A stretch of 64,000 nucleotides of DNA from Chitinophaga filiformis (GTDB lineage: Bacteria > Bacteroidota > Bacteroidia > Chitinophagales > Chitinophagaceae): assembly GCF_900102545.1 (NCBI RefSeq), contig NZ_FNBN01000002.1, forward strand, positions 207,245 through 271,244, written 5' to 3'. Of this stretch, positions 42,832-51,906 are shown piece by piece. The translations under genes were made by a program, and so were the position numbers. The notes under the pieces are model-generated. The model did no database searches. It was not told where the DNA came from and saw nothing but the letters and a program-made list of their open reading frames with translations. Position 1 is the stretch's first letter. Every line of letters starts with the position of its first letter.

Positions 42832-43625
42832 GTGTTTTTTTCCTGTCACTGGCATTGACGGTGATCATCATGGTAATGGCCATTTGTTTCATTATCATCA
42901 GCATCCGGCGCAGAACACGTGCTTTTGAGCGGGAGCGCGAGCACGCCGTGCTCCGCCACCAACAGGAACTGTTAGAAGCCCGCCAGGAAATACAGCGGAG
43001 CCTGATGCAAAGTCTTGGCTCAGAACTGCATGCTACCGTAGGACAGAAACTTACGCTCGCTTATCTACAGATGGAGAATGCATTACAGCTGGATGATGTG
43101 CAAACCCTGAAACACCATATTGTCCTGCACAATAACCTCGTGCAGGAATCACTGCAGGAGCTGAGAAGCCTCAGCAAGATCCTGATCTCACACACCTTGG
43201 CAGACTTCAGTCTGATCCATTTTCTGGACAAGGAACTCAATCGCCTGCAACAAAGTCACTTGTGTAATGCTACCCTTCATTATCCCGAAGGCATTTTCCG
43301 GATTGCCGATGACAGAACAGAATTGCACCTGGCGCGTATTTGCCAGGAATTTATCCAGAATAGTCTGAAACATAGCGGTTGTACATTGATCAGTATTGAT
43401 ATTACTGAGGATAATGATATATTTGAAATACGATGTCGCGATAATGGAGCCGGCTTTGATCCTGCAAAAGCGAAACCTTACGATTCCCGTTCAGGCAGCG
43501 GTGTGGCCATGATCAATAGTCGTGCAAAATCCATCGGCGCACACTGTATATGGACGACTGACGACGGCACAACATTACTGCTTACTATTAACCCCAATCA
43601 GAATACCCACACATATGAAACATAA
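42813..43625 (+). CDS. Sensor histidine kinase (NarL-type partner)
   Basis: 270 residues. One membrane helix near the N-terminus (FFLSLALTVIIMVMAICFIIIS) and no extracellular sensor domain. A helical dimerisation region carries the probable phospho-His73 in LGSELHATVGQKL, followed by an HATPase_c domain with the N box (ICQEFIQNSLKHSG) and G boxes (CRDNGAGFD, SGSGVAMINSRAKSIG). It belongs to the HisKA_3 class that pairs with LuxR-type regulators. The cognate regulator gene overlaps it by 11 bases, and the upstream membrane gene overlaps by 19. Confidence 0.85.
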   Translation: MGEEEIGVFFLSLALTVIIMVMAICFIIISIRRRTRAFEREREHAVLRHQQELLEARQEIQRSLMQSLGSELHATVGQKLTLAYLQMENALQLDDVQTLKHHIVLHNNLVQESLQELRSLSKILISHTLADFSLIHFLDKELNRLQQSHLCNATLHYPEGIFRIADDRTELHLARICQEFIQNSLKHSGCTLISIDITEDNDIFEIRCRDNGAGFDPAKAKPYDSRSGSGVAMINSRAKSIGAHCIWTTDDGTTLLLTINPNQNTHTYET

Positions 43626-44247
43626 CATCGTGATCGTAGATGATCATATCCTTATTGCAGAGGCACTGGCAACAATGATCAATACCATTCCCGGGTTTGA
43701 TATACTGTATGTATGCAGTACCGGACGCGAGCTGATTGAAAAGTTCAAACAACCGCGCAATATTCCGGACCTGGTAATACTGGATGTGCAGATGCCTGTT
43801 ATGAATGGCTACGAAGTGGCACAATGGCTGACCACCAATCATCCGGAAATATTGATACTCGCACTCAGCATGCAGGATGATGAAGACCAGGTCATCCGTA
43901 TGATCCGGGCCGGCGCCAAAGGTTATCTGCTGAAAAGCATCAAACAGACCGATCTTGCCGATGCCCTCGTAACTGTTATGAAAGAAGGGGTTTATTATAC
44001 CCCACAGGTCAGCAGAACGCTATCTAATGACTATATAAAAAAAGCTGTTGTGAAAACAGAGCTGAGCGATAAAGAGCGGGAGTTATTGCCACATTTCTGC
44101 TCAGAAGCAACCTATCGTGAGATCGCCGCACAGCTTTTTCTCTCGCCACGTACGGTGGAGGGACATGCCAATACCATTATGGAAAAACTGAATGTCCGCA
44201 ATCGTATCGGTTTGGTACTACTGGCACAGAAGAAGGGCTGGATATAA
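43615..44247 (+). CDS. LuxR/NarL-type response regulator
   Basis: 210 residues from the ATG at 43615; the open frame begins earlier inside the kinase gene, but the receiver starts here. Receiver: IVIVDDHILIAEAL, phosphoacceptor Asp57 in LVILDVQMPVMNG, and the conserved Lys in KGYLLKSI. The C-terminal LuxR helix-turn-helix reads LSDKERELLPHFCSEATYREIAAQLFLSPRTVEGH. Phosphorylated by the adjacent kinase, it would control promoters not identified here. The C25 peptidase gene 112 bases downstream is a plausible target. Confidence 0.92.
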   Translation: MKHNIVIVDDHILIAEALATMINTIPGFDILYVCSTGRELIEKFKQPRNIPDLVILDVQMPVMNGYEVAQWLTTNHPEILILALSMQDDEDQVIRMIRAGAKGYLLKSIKQTDLADALVTVMKEGVYYTPQVSRTLSNDYIKKAVVKTELSDKERELLPHFCSEATYREIAAQLFLSPRTVEGHANTIMEKLNVRNRIGLVLLAQKKGWI

Positions 44248-44359
44248 GTACAGCATTTCCTCAGGCACCGTAAAAATACCTATCATAATCACGCAGTTAT
44301 ACGCAGTATTAGCAACATAGCAGGTCGTAGCTTTAATACAATAAAAAACCATTTTTTGT

Positions 44360-47300
44360 ATGAAAACAGATCTGCATCGTCGCGTTGACGAAGATAGCCC
44401 CAATCAGATGATATCCTTCACCGTTACAGTAGATTCAAAGACGGTGAAGATCCAGGAAACCCCATTTGGTGTCAGGTTTGACCTGGGACAGGATTTTAAA
44501 GCAAGCACAGCCCCAGGTACACCTTCTCTACCTTCAAAGATCGTACAGATAGCACTCCCGCTGGATGCAGGAGACATCACAGTGAGAGCGGAGTCGCTCG
44601 TTTCACGTAAACTATTTGACAAACCTGTATTTATCATGCCTGTGCCAGAGCTCCGTATTGCAGGCAAGGCGCGTCAGTTAGATAAAGAAACAGTACGAGT
44701 GCTGGAAACGAAAGTAAAAGCGAAGGAACAGGAGGATGAATTCAGACTACGACCCCGGACTTTCATCCCGTATTTCGACCCCGAAGCAAAGACATATGCT
44801 AAAGCCCTCGAAGAAGCAACCATACTTGCAACATATCAGGGCAGCGTGGAAATTGGTGCTAACAGGATCGTCAGCATCCAGGTCAATCCTATCACCCTGT
44901 CGGAACATGTCCCTGTACTTCATGAGCAGATGACGGTATACATCACTTATCAGAGAGATGTAAATAAGCTTCCGCTTCGCAATACAACGTTCCGCAGCCT
45001 GCCGCAGGACCAGAAAGCGCAGTCGTCCATCTTTAATAATCTGAAAGACGCCGTATTAAATCCAGTTGATGTAGTAGACCTTACAAGAGGTTTTGGCGCC
45101 TACTTCCGCAGTTATGACTACATTGTCATTACAGACAACAACCGCTGGGATAGTAACCGTATTGTGCCTACAGAACCAGCTGGCGATATGGTGGCTTCTT
45201 TCCAGAAACTGGTGGAATGGAAGCGGGAGAAGGGACTTCGCGCCGCAGTGATCACTATTACCAATATCGTGAATGGAACCTATGGTAATTTCAAAACCGG
45301 CGCCAGAGACTTACAGGAAGTGATCCGCAATTTCCTCAAATATGCCCGCACCAATTGGGGCGTTACCTGGGTATTGCTGGGCGGTGATATAGAGATCATA
45401 CCGGTACGTAAAGTTGCAGGTGAAATAAGGGGAGATGTGACCGAACAGACGACCAATAGTTCGCCTGAAAACGGACAATCCTACTGGACAGGCTCGTACA
45501 TGAAAATAAAAGCCGTTGATCTCGGCGAATGGTTTTCTATCTACGATTCTTACCTTGAGTTGACCAACAAAAACACGGGCAGACGTATTCCCAGAAAATC
45601 GCCCCGCAACTTAGGCCAGGTTTTTAACGCCCCACTCCTGTCAGAAACTATTTCCCCATTCAGAAAGCTGGATTTACAGCCCTTTGAGACACTCGAAACA
45701 TTCCGCAGTCGCCTGGGATGGTATTTCTGCACAGATAACACTTATCAGACCCATTCAGCTGATCCCACTAACTTTATCAGGGTAGATGGCCCTGCATCTA
45801 TCATCCGTGCTCCATTACGTTTTCATTATACCTGGAATACGATTCCTACAGACTTCTACTACAGTAGCCTGTTCGGTCCTGGTTACGGAGTAGCGGGTAA
45901 ACATGACTGGGATCCCAATGGCAATCGCATCTACGGACAATATGAGGGAACTACGCAGTTTGATCCTATCAACTGGAACGCAGATGTGATTGTAGGAAGA
46001 GCGCCTGCTTCTACGCCTGCTGATGCGGATGCATTCGTGAGTAAGGTAACGGCATATGAAAAGCTGCCCACACTATTTGCCCCCGATTTCCTCCGCAAGA
46101 TGTTGCTGGTATCCGACAACTGGGGCCACAGTCCTGTAATAAGCAAGACTAACATCAATCTTCCCGGTGACAATCAATTTTTCACCGATACTGCAAAAGG
46201 CAGGGCTGTTATGAGACTGGCAGACGATCTCGAACTGGATTATGACTGGCATCTTGTAGCAGCACTGGCAGGGGGCGATATGCGTGTAATTGACTACAAC
46301 ATGAATGCCGGCCCTTCTGATCCGGGATGGTATTACGCAAAGAGCCTTGCTAATCTTACTCCGGCAACACATATTGTCGTTCTGCCATGGGGTGATATAT
46401 TCAACCTTCCTGTTGTTACCGACATCATTGTAGTATATGGCGATGCGGTGGAAATATCACCACAATACTACCTCCTTGATCCACTTGCGGAAGATGGTTC
46501 TATGAAAGACCAGGAAGCATTGCGTGTGCAGGTAGATGCAGAATTGCCGACCATCACGAAATTCAAAAGGATCTATTATGATCTGACCAGTCTTTCTCCG
46601 GCAGCTGCCAGCGCAGCACCTTTGGAGCCTTATACCACTACGGGTGTGCGCGCAGCACTCAACGAGGGACAACACTTTGTAAGCCTTTCCGGTCATGGCA
46701 GTCAGTCTGGTTGTTGTCATCTGAGCACAGGAACGGCGGCCGCGCTGACCAATGGCTCCGCTACTTTTATTGCGTATGCTGATTCCTGCCTGACCAGTGG
46801 TTTTGATACGAATGATGCAATGGGAGAAGCACTGCTGAACAATCCTAATGGTGGCGCCGTGGCATACGTTGGCAGCACCCGCTTTTCATGGATAGGAGCC
46901 GGCGATGATATACAAAGGAGGTTCTTCCATGAAATGACCTGTACCCGTCATCTGGGACTTCTGCATAACAGTCGCCTCTGGTTCCCGCAGAATAATCCCG
47001 GCAATCACGTCTGGAAATGGAGTACGCTGGCACTTAATCTGCTGGGCGATCCGGAAATGGAAATATGGAAACGTAGTCCGCTGCCATTCGGTGTATTTTA
47101 CTTCGATATCAGCAAATATCTGCGTATACGGGTATTCCCTGAATTTGATCCTTCCCGCCGTGTGACTGAAATAAGTGAGATCCTGGCGATTGTAGATGAT
47201 AGCGAACAGAAAATATCTATCAGCGAAGACGGTTATTTCGATGTGCCAAAAGAGCTGATAGAAAAAGGTAACCTGCAGTTACGGATAAGTGCCCCGGATG

Positions 47301-47482
47301 GCCTGGTAAAGACCATCGGCGCTGCAGAACTGAAGGCCAGAATGCAGGAATTAAGCAGGTATAAGGAAAATAGCGCAAAAGAGGAAGATAGTTTCCAGAT
47401 CTTCAATATTAAAGAAGAGCGCAGGCATGAAGAGATACCTGCCGCAGTGGATATAGCAGAAGTGTTAGGCGTAAAGAACTGA
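44360..47482 (+). CDS. Gingipain-family (C25) cysteine peptidase
   Basis: 1040 residues. An N-terminal beta-rich propeptide-like region reads GTPSLPSKIVQIALPLDAGD, typical of the C25 propeptide. The catalytic domain follows: YDYIVITDNNRW, WVLLGGDIEIIPVRK, the catalytic His779 in SLSGHGSQSGC and Cys810 in YADSCLTSGFD, then a terminal immunoglobulin-like region. It shows neither a clear signal peptide (the N-terminus is MKTDLHRRVDEDSPNQ) nor a type IX sorting tail, although most relatives are exported by that route. It may be cytosolic, or a signal-bearing start may be missing. A two-component system lies immediately upstream; a hairpin terminator follows. Confidence 0.85.
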   Translation: MKTDLHRRVDEDSPNQMISFTVTVDSKTVKIQETPFGVRFDLGQDFKASTAPGTPSLPSKIVQIALPLDAGDITVRAESLVSRKLFDKPVFIMPVPELRIAGKARQLDKETVRVLETKVKAKEQEDEFRLRPRTFIPYFDPEAKTYAKALEEATILATYQGSVEIGANRIVSIQVNPITLSEHVPVLHEQMTVYITYQRDVNKLPLRNTTFRSLPQDQKAQSSIFNNLKDAVLNPVDVVDLTRGFGAYFRSYDYIVITDNNRWDSNRIVPTEPAGDMVASFQKLVEWKREKGLRAAVITITNIVNGTYGNFKTGARDLQEVIRNFLKYARTNWGVTWVLLGGDIEIIPVRKVAGEIRGDVTEQTTNSSPENGQSYWTGSYMKIKAVDLGEWFSIYDSYLELTNKNTGRRIPRKSPRNLGQVFNAPLLSETISPFRKLDLQPFETLETFRSRLGWYFCTDNTYQTHSADPTNFIRVDGPASIIRAPLRFHYTWNTIPTDFYYSSLFGPGYGVAGKHDWDPNGNRIYGQYEGTTQFDPINWNADVIVGRAPASTPADADAFVSKVTAYEKLPTLFAPDFLRKMLLVSDNWGHSPVISKTNINLPGDNQFFTDTAKGRAVMRLADDLELDYDWHLVAALAGGDMRVIDYNMNAGPSDPGWYYAKSLANLTPATHIVVLPWGDIFNLPVVTDIIVVYGDAVEISPQYYLLDPLAEDGSMKDQEALRVQVDAELPTITKFKRIYYDLTSLSPAAASAAPLEPYTTTGVRAALNEGQHFVSLSGHGSQSGCCHLSTGTAAALTNGSATFIAYADSCLTSGFDTNDAMGEALLNNPNGGAVAYVGSTRFSWIGAGDDIQRRFFHEMTCTRHLGLLHNSRLWFPQNNPGNHVWKWSTLALNLLGDPEMEIWKRSPLPFGVFYFDISKYLRIRVFPEFDPSRRVTEISEILAIVDDSEQKISISEDGYFDVPKELIEKGNLQLRISAPDGLVKTIGAAELKARMQELSRYKENSAKEEDSFQIFNIKEERRHEEIPAAVDIAEVLGVKN

Positions 47483-47497
47483 TGAATGATCCCCTAT

Positions 47498-47535
47498 AAA
47501 AAGGTCCGCGTAAATTTATTTATGCGGGCCTTTTG
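47498..47535. terminator. Bidirectional terminator
   Basis: An AAAAGGTCCGCGTAAA-type arm and a TTTATGCGGGCCTTTTG-type arm form a hairpin with a few mismatches and T/A-runs on both sides. It lies between the convergent peptidase (ends 47482) and mutarotase (ends 47552). Confidence 0.7.
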
Positions 47536-47551
47536 TTTTGTAGCACTCATA

Positions 47552-47887
47552 TCAAAGCTTATAGATCTGATCCATCTTCACCCATTTCTCATTGTCTGCA
47601 GCCCAGGGAAGCGGCTCCTGAAACTTCCACATCAACTGCTCCCATTCCCAGACCTTCGGATTAGCGGCATCCATCGCCGCTTTCTCTTCGTTCCGGAAGT
47701 TATCGTCAGTTTCCATGATCATAAATAGCCGGTTGCCGGTTCGATAGATCTGCATATCTATCACACCGGCATCAATGATACTTTTCCTGATCTCCGGCCA
47801 ACCATTTTCTGCTTTATGCCAATGTTCATATTCGGCAATAAGAGCCGCGTCATTCTTCAGATCCAATGCAAAACATTGTCTTTTCAT
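47552..47887 (-). CDS. L-rhamnose/L-fucose mutarotase (RhaM family)
   Basis: 111 residues, a dimeric alpha/beta-barrel type protein. Family motifs: MKRQCFALDLKNDAALIAEYEHWHK with the catalytic-type His, WPEIRKSIIDAGVIDMQIYR, RLFMIMETDDNF and MDQIYKL at the end. It interconverts anomers of a 6-deoxy-hexose. RhaM itself acts on L-rhamnose, but a neighbouring GH29 fucosidase and sugar dehydrogenases make L-fucose the likelier substrate here. Last gene of the cassette, 8 bases after the aldose dehydrogenase. Confidence 0.88.
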   Translation of the reverse strand: MKRQCFALDLKNDAALIAEYEHWHKAENGWPEIRKSIIDAGVIDMQIYRTGNRLFMIMETDDNFRNEEKAAMDAANPKVWEWEQLMWKFQEPLPWAADNEKWVKMDQIYKL

Positions 47888-47895
47888 ATGTATGA

Positions 47896-48933
47896 TTATT
47901 CGTAAAGATATTCTTCAGCAAAACGGGCATCGATCAACTGATGCGATACCAGCGAGCGCCAGAATGCCTCGGGGATGATAGTTTTTGTAATACCAGCGTT
48001 CTTTGCAACACGTTGAACATTGGTAGTATTAAGGGCAATACTTCTTACGCCGGGCGCACATTTTCCAAAAGCGACGCATGCCGCTTCCGGCCTGACATCA
48101 AATGCTTCGCAGATGCTGTACATCGTTTCACGCCAGCGATAGAGCTCCGGCCGGGTTTCAGGCGATACAGGCTGATAATTATAATAATCCAGTCCTGTCA
48201 GAAAACCACCGTTGAAAACCGCCGAATTAATAATGACGATCTGCCGTACACTCAGCTGTTTCATAAATTCAATCAGATCAACCGGATGGTCATGCATGGT
48301 CATACTATTGGCAATCATTACCCAATCCAGTTCAACATCCCGGGAAATTCGCTGAATGACCCTCCAGTCCTTCGCACCTATGCCAACCGCTTTCACATGT
48401 CCCTTCAGCTTCAGTTCATTCAATGCACGATATGCATCCAAAATATCCGCATAGCGCTGATCGCGTTCCTGTGCAGTCGCAGCTCCCGCAAGGTATTCGT
48501 CGGGGTCATGCACTGAAACCCACGCGGCCTTATAGCCATTCAGCAGCGCATTTCCCTGTTCGTAGCAAGCAATGATCCCATCGTAACTGATCTGTTGGAC
48601 GGCATCATGTTGCAGGTCTTTCCAGACACCCGGCTCAAAGGTTGGCTCAGGGCCTGTCAGTTCTGTGCGTAACCAGCCCAGTTTATTGCTGATGATAACA
48701 TCATCCGGTTTCACCCCCGCCAGTGCCAATCCCCTGCCGAGACTTTCAAGGGCCAGCCCGGCCCCATACTTCCCTGCCGAGTCAAAGACCAGGGGTCGTG
48801 GTCCGTGTTTAACAGCTTCACTTACAATGTTCGCCTTGACCTCATCGGGCAAAGCAACATACAGATTTCCAAGGCCGCTTGTTCCGAAGATCACATCCGG
48901 AATCTGGAAGTTATTCATATTGACAGATAACAT
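47896..48933 (-). CDS. Aldo/keto reductase, L-fucose (D-threo-aldose) 1-dehydrogenase-like
   Basis: 345 residues with the aldo/keto reductase barrel: VIFGTSGLGNLY at the N-terminus, the active-site Asp/Tyr in FDSAGKYGAGLALESLG, Lys in VIISNKLG, and His in AAWVSVHDPDEY. It resembles D-threo-aldose 1-dehydrogenases that oxidise L-fucose to L-fuconolactone with NAD(P). It sits between the mutarotase (8 bases) and the zinc dehydrogenase (13 bases), so they are one operon. The lactonase and fuconate dehydratase of the pathway are not in the window. Confidence 0.85.
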   Translation of the reverse strand: MLSVNMNNFQIPDVIFGTSGLGNLYVALPDEVKANIVSEAVKHGPRPLVFDSAGKYGAGLALESLGRGLALAGVKPDDVIISNKLGWLRTELTGPEPTFEPGVWKDLQHDAVQQISYDGIIACYEQGNALLNGYKAAWVSVHDPDEYLAGAATAQERDQRYADILDAYRALNELKLKGHVKAVGIGAKDWRVIQRISRDVELDWVMIANSMTMHDHPVDLIEFMKQLSVRQIVIINSAVFNGGFLTGLDYYNYQPVSPETRPELYRWRETMYSICEAFDVRPEAACVAFGKCAPGVRSIALNTTNVQRVAKNAGITKTIIPEAFWRSLVSHQLIDARFAEEYLYE

Positions 48934-48946
48934 TGGGTTACTTTCA

Positions 48947-49960
48947 TCATAGACTTACTATAGCTTTGATCACGCCATTCTTTGGATCAAGCCAGGAGGC
49001 AAATTCCTCCTTCACTTCTTCGAAATCCACCCGGTGCGTAATGTAGTTGGTGGGATCTATTCTGCCGTCCTTCATCGATCTGATCACATGTTCGAAGTCC
49101 TGGCGGGTGGCATTGCGACTACTCATCAAAGTGGCTTCTCTTTTGTGAAATTCCGGATGACTTACCACGATGTCTCCCTTTTGCAGACCTACCAATACGT
49201 AACGACCGCCATGGCCCAGGTAACGGAAACCATCATTGATGGCACGCTGGCTCCCCGTCGCATCAATAACAACTGTCGGGAAATCGCCATTGGTGATTGT
49301 GCTCAAAGCTGCTTCGACATTCTCTGCGGACGCATTAATGGTATGAGCAACTTTTATTTTGTCTCTGCAGAACTCCAGGCGCTTTTCGTTAATATCAACT
49401 GCAATAACCTGTGCGCCGGAAATCCGGGCAAACTCCATAATACCAAGACCGATTGGACCGGCGCCAATGACTGCTACAAATTCACCAGGCCGGATACCCG
49501 CCCGGCGAACACCGTGAGCGCCTATCGCCAGCGGCTCAACCAATGCTAAAGCATCGAAGGAAAGTCCTTCGCCGTGCACGAGGGAGTATGATGGCACCCT
49601 GAGGTACTCCACCATACCCCCATCTATATGCACGCCACAGACAGCAATCTTTGCACAGCAATTCGGTTTTCCCATGCGACAGGCAATGCAGTGGCCACAA
49701 TTGAAATATGGTATAAAAGTAACGTGCTCTCCTATTTCAAACCCCGGCGCACCATCTGCTTCTGCTAATTCCCCCGAAAGCTCATGACCAAGCACTCGCG
49801 GGTAACTGAAAAATGGTTGGGTACCTTCAAAAGCATGAAGATCTGTACCACAAATACCAATCCGGCGTATCCGGATGATGGCGTGGTCTTTTTTCAATTC
49901 CGGTTTCTGCGCTTCACCATAATCCATGGAGCCCGGAGTTATACATGTCAGCGTTTTCAT
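48947..49960 (-). CDS. Zinc-binding alcohol dehydrogenase (sugar-acid pathway type)
   Basis: 337 residues of the medium-chain zinc dehydrogenase family. Catalytic zinc ligands are in IGICGTDLHAFEG and VLGHELSG; the structural zinc cysteine cluster is in FNCGHCIACRMGKPNCC; the Rossmann motif is VAVIGAGPIGLGIMEFA. Related enzymes in Bacteroidota fucose loci oxidise the pathway's keto-deoxy acid or the sugar. The exact step is not settled. It is co-transcribed with the aldo/keto reductase and mutarotase, and its start is 117 bases after the fucosidase end. Confidence 0.85.
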   Translation of the reverse strand: MKTLTCITPGSMDYGEAQKPELKKDHAIIRIRRIGICGTDLHAFEGTQPFFSYPRVLGHELSGELAEADGAPGFEIGEHVTFIPYFNCGHCIACRMGKPNCCAKIAVCGVHIDGGMVEYLRVPSYSLVHGEGLSFDALALVEPLAIGAHGVRRAGIRPGEFVAVIGAGPIGLGIMEFARISGAQVIAVDINEKRLEFCRDKIKVAHTINASAENVEAALSTITNGDFPTVVIDATGSQRAINDGFRYLGHGGRYVLVGLQKGDIVVSHPEFHKREATLMSSRNATRQDFEHVIRSMKDGRIDPTNYITHRVDFEEVKEEFASWLDPKNGVIKAIVSL

Positions 49961-50077
49961 TCTTACTTATTAATTGGTTAATTATAACTCTGCGCTATTG
50001 CATGCGCCATTCACCTGGCCCGGGAAGGGAGACCGGTTATATTGTAAATTTCCGACTTATCTAATTTGGAAGAGCCA

Positions 50078-51718
50078 TTAACTAATGGCTCCTTCGATTT
50101 TCAGCACATAGGCGTTTTTACCGGGCGCCTGTTCCGGTAATGTTACCCGAAGCCCGGTTCCATCCTGGCTATAGGCCAGCGCCTGGTCATGTCCTAACAA
50201 ACGGACAGCGGTCACTTTTCCTTTGCCAGCCAGGCTTCTGATCAGGGCACTGCGATCATCCGGCCATCCCAGCAGGATAGCGTAAAGCGTTCTTTGTTTC
50301 GTTGTAAAGCGGATATCTGCTGCTGTAAATGCTTTTCCCTTTCCTTCGTTGAAGTTTTGATTCTGATTACCGGCTGTTTGGGTAGGTTCTATTGCCGGTC
50401 CTTCACCAAAGACGGTCCAGGGCCGGGTACCATAGATCGCCTCACCGTTCATTTGCATCCACAATGCGACATCTTCGACAATCGCCCTTTCTTTTTCATC
50501 AATACTTCCGTTCCCGCGTACCGGAACATTCAACATCAGGTTACCGTTCTTACTTACTACATCACAAAGTGTGTGGACCACAGTTTTAGCGGACTTGTAA
50601 GCATTATTATCGTATACGCGGCGGTCATAATGCCAGTTGCCAATACAGGTGTCTGTTTGCCAGGGCAGCGGTTCGATCTCATGACTTTGGCCCCGCTCAA
50701 TATCCCATACCATACACTTACGCTGCTGTTCATTGAGTATTTTACCGGTGAGCACCGCATTGAGCTTTCCGTACTTTTTGATGCTCTGATTATACAGATG
50801 CGCCGCAATACGCAGACCTACATCGCTTACCGGCCACAAAGGCAAAACGGTATCGTCAAAATAAACGAGGTCTGGCTCATAATTATCTATCAGGGTAAGG
50901 GTCCGCTTATAAAACTTTTCTGCATAAGCTTTAGAAGGAACAGAAGCGCCGTCGCCCCATTCCCATTGTTTATTCCCGTCCGCGTGCTGTTTACTTAACG
51001 GGTGATTTTGCGCATACAGTTCCTGTGGATCTAGCCCCTCCCACCACTGGCCTTTTCCCTGAGCTGCTGTCAATCTGCCATCATAGGGCACACCTGCATA
51101 AGGGCCGGACTTGTCTGCCTGCTGAGCAGCTTCGAACCAGGTCCAGGTATGTGAAGCATGTATGCTCACGCCAAACGGCAGGCCGTTTGCCCGCGCCGCT
51201 GCTGCCCAACCTTTGATGATATCCTTTTTAGGACCTACACGCGTCGAATTCCAGGACTGGTATTTATTCGGGTACATGTCGAGATTATCATGGTGGTTAG
51301 CCATGGCTACAAAATATTTGGCGCCGGCCTGTTTGTATAAGGACACTAACTCTTCAGGATCCCACTTATCCGCTTTCCATTCGTTGATCACGTCCTTGAA
51401 GCCAAATTTGGAAGGATGGCCAAATTTCTCACAATGGTATTTATATTGGTCACTACCTTCTCTATACATTCCCTGGCCATACCAGTCGCCATATTCTGCC
51501 TGGCATTGCGGCCCCCAGTGGGCCCACAGGCCGAATTTTGCATCGCGGTACCATTCAGGAACTTCATATTGAGCGAGTGATTCCCAGTTAGGCTGGAACT
51601 TTTCTGCCATCGCGGCTTGCGGAATTGCAGAGAGGCCAAACGACCGGCTATAAAGCTGGGACAGGTATATTGATGAAACGCCCGTCAGCGCCCCCTTTAG
51701 TAAAGTTCTTCTTTTCAT
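50078..51718 (-). CDS. Alpha-L-fucosidase, GH29
   Basis: 546 residues. The N-terminus MKRRTLLKGALTG looks like a twin-arginine-type or simple export signal. The GH29 barrel shows WYRDAKFGLWAHWGP, AKYFVAMANHHDNLDMY, the nucleophile aspartate in LVYFDDTVLPLW (Asp288), and SKNGNLMLNVP. The C-terminus is a small beta-domain. It releases L-fucose from glycans, probably in the periplasm, feeding the downstream dehydrogenases. It is divergent from an AraC regulator. A promoter-like TAGGTTTG on its strand lies at 51781-51788. Confidence 0.92.
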   Translation of the reverse strand: MKRRTLLKGALTGVSSIYLSQLYSRSFGLSAIPQAAMAEKFQPNWESLAQYEVPEWYRDAKFGLWAHWGPQCQAEYGDWYGQGMYREGSDQYKYHCEKFGHPSKFGFKDVINEWKADKWDPEELVSLYKQAGAKYFVAMANHHDNLDMYPNKYQSWNSTRVGPKKDIIKGWAAAARANGLPFGVSIHASHTWTWFEAAQQADKSGPYAGVPYDGRLTAAQGKGQWWEGLDPQELYAQNHPLSKQHADGNKQWEWGDGASVPSKAYAEKFYKRTLTLIDNYEPDLVYFDDTVLPLWPVSDVGLRIAAHLYNQSIKKYGKLNAVLTGKILNEQQRKCMVWDIERGQSHEIEPLPWQTDTCIGNWHYDRRVYDNNAYKSAKTVVHTLCDVVSKNGNLMLNVPVRGNGSIDEKERAIVEDVALWMQMNGEAIYGTRPWTVFGEGPAIEPTQTAGNQNQNFNEGKGKAFTAADIRFTTKQRTLYAILLGWPDDRSALIRSLAGKGKVTAVRLLGHDQALAYSQDGTGLRVTLPEQAPGKNAYVLKIEGAIS

Positions 51719-51780
51719 AACGGTAAATCTTCATTTAAGTTGATACGGACAATCCCGGTAACAGTACAGCTGCTCTTAGT

Positions 51781-51788
51781 CAAACCTA
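51781..51788 (-). promoter_or_regulatory. Possible -7 element for the fucosidase operon
   Basis: On the minus strand this reads TAGGTTTG, a match to TAnnTTTG, 63 bases before the fucosidase ATG at 51718. The -33 box is unclear. It would drive the fucose cassette from the region shared with the AraC gene. Confidence 0.4.
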
Positions 51789-51906
51789 CGACGATTCAGT
51801 TAGCGAAAATTTGCCTTAAACGGACTTTTTTTTGTAAAAATCCGACCTTCCCATCTCTGACAATATTGGATATATCATTAACTTGGCCTTAATTCCACAG
51901 GGGACG

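Noticed and set aside
47941..48516. A 191-codon plus-strand frame opposite the aldo/keto reductase.
   Set aside because: Antisense to a well-supported enzyme, with no family resemblance.
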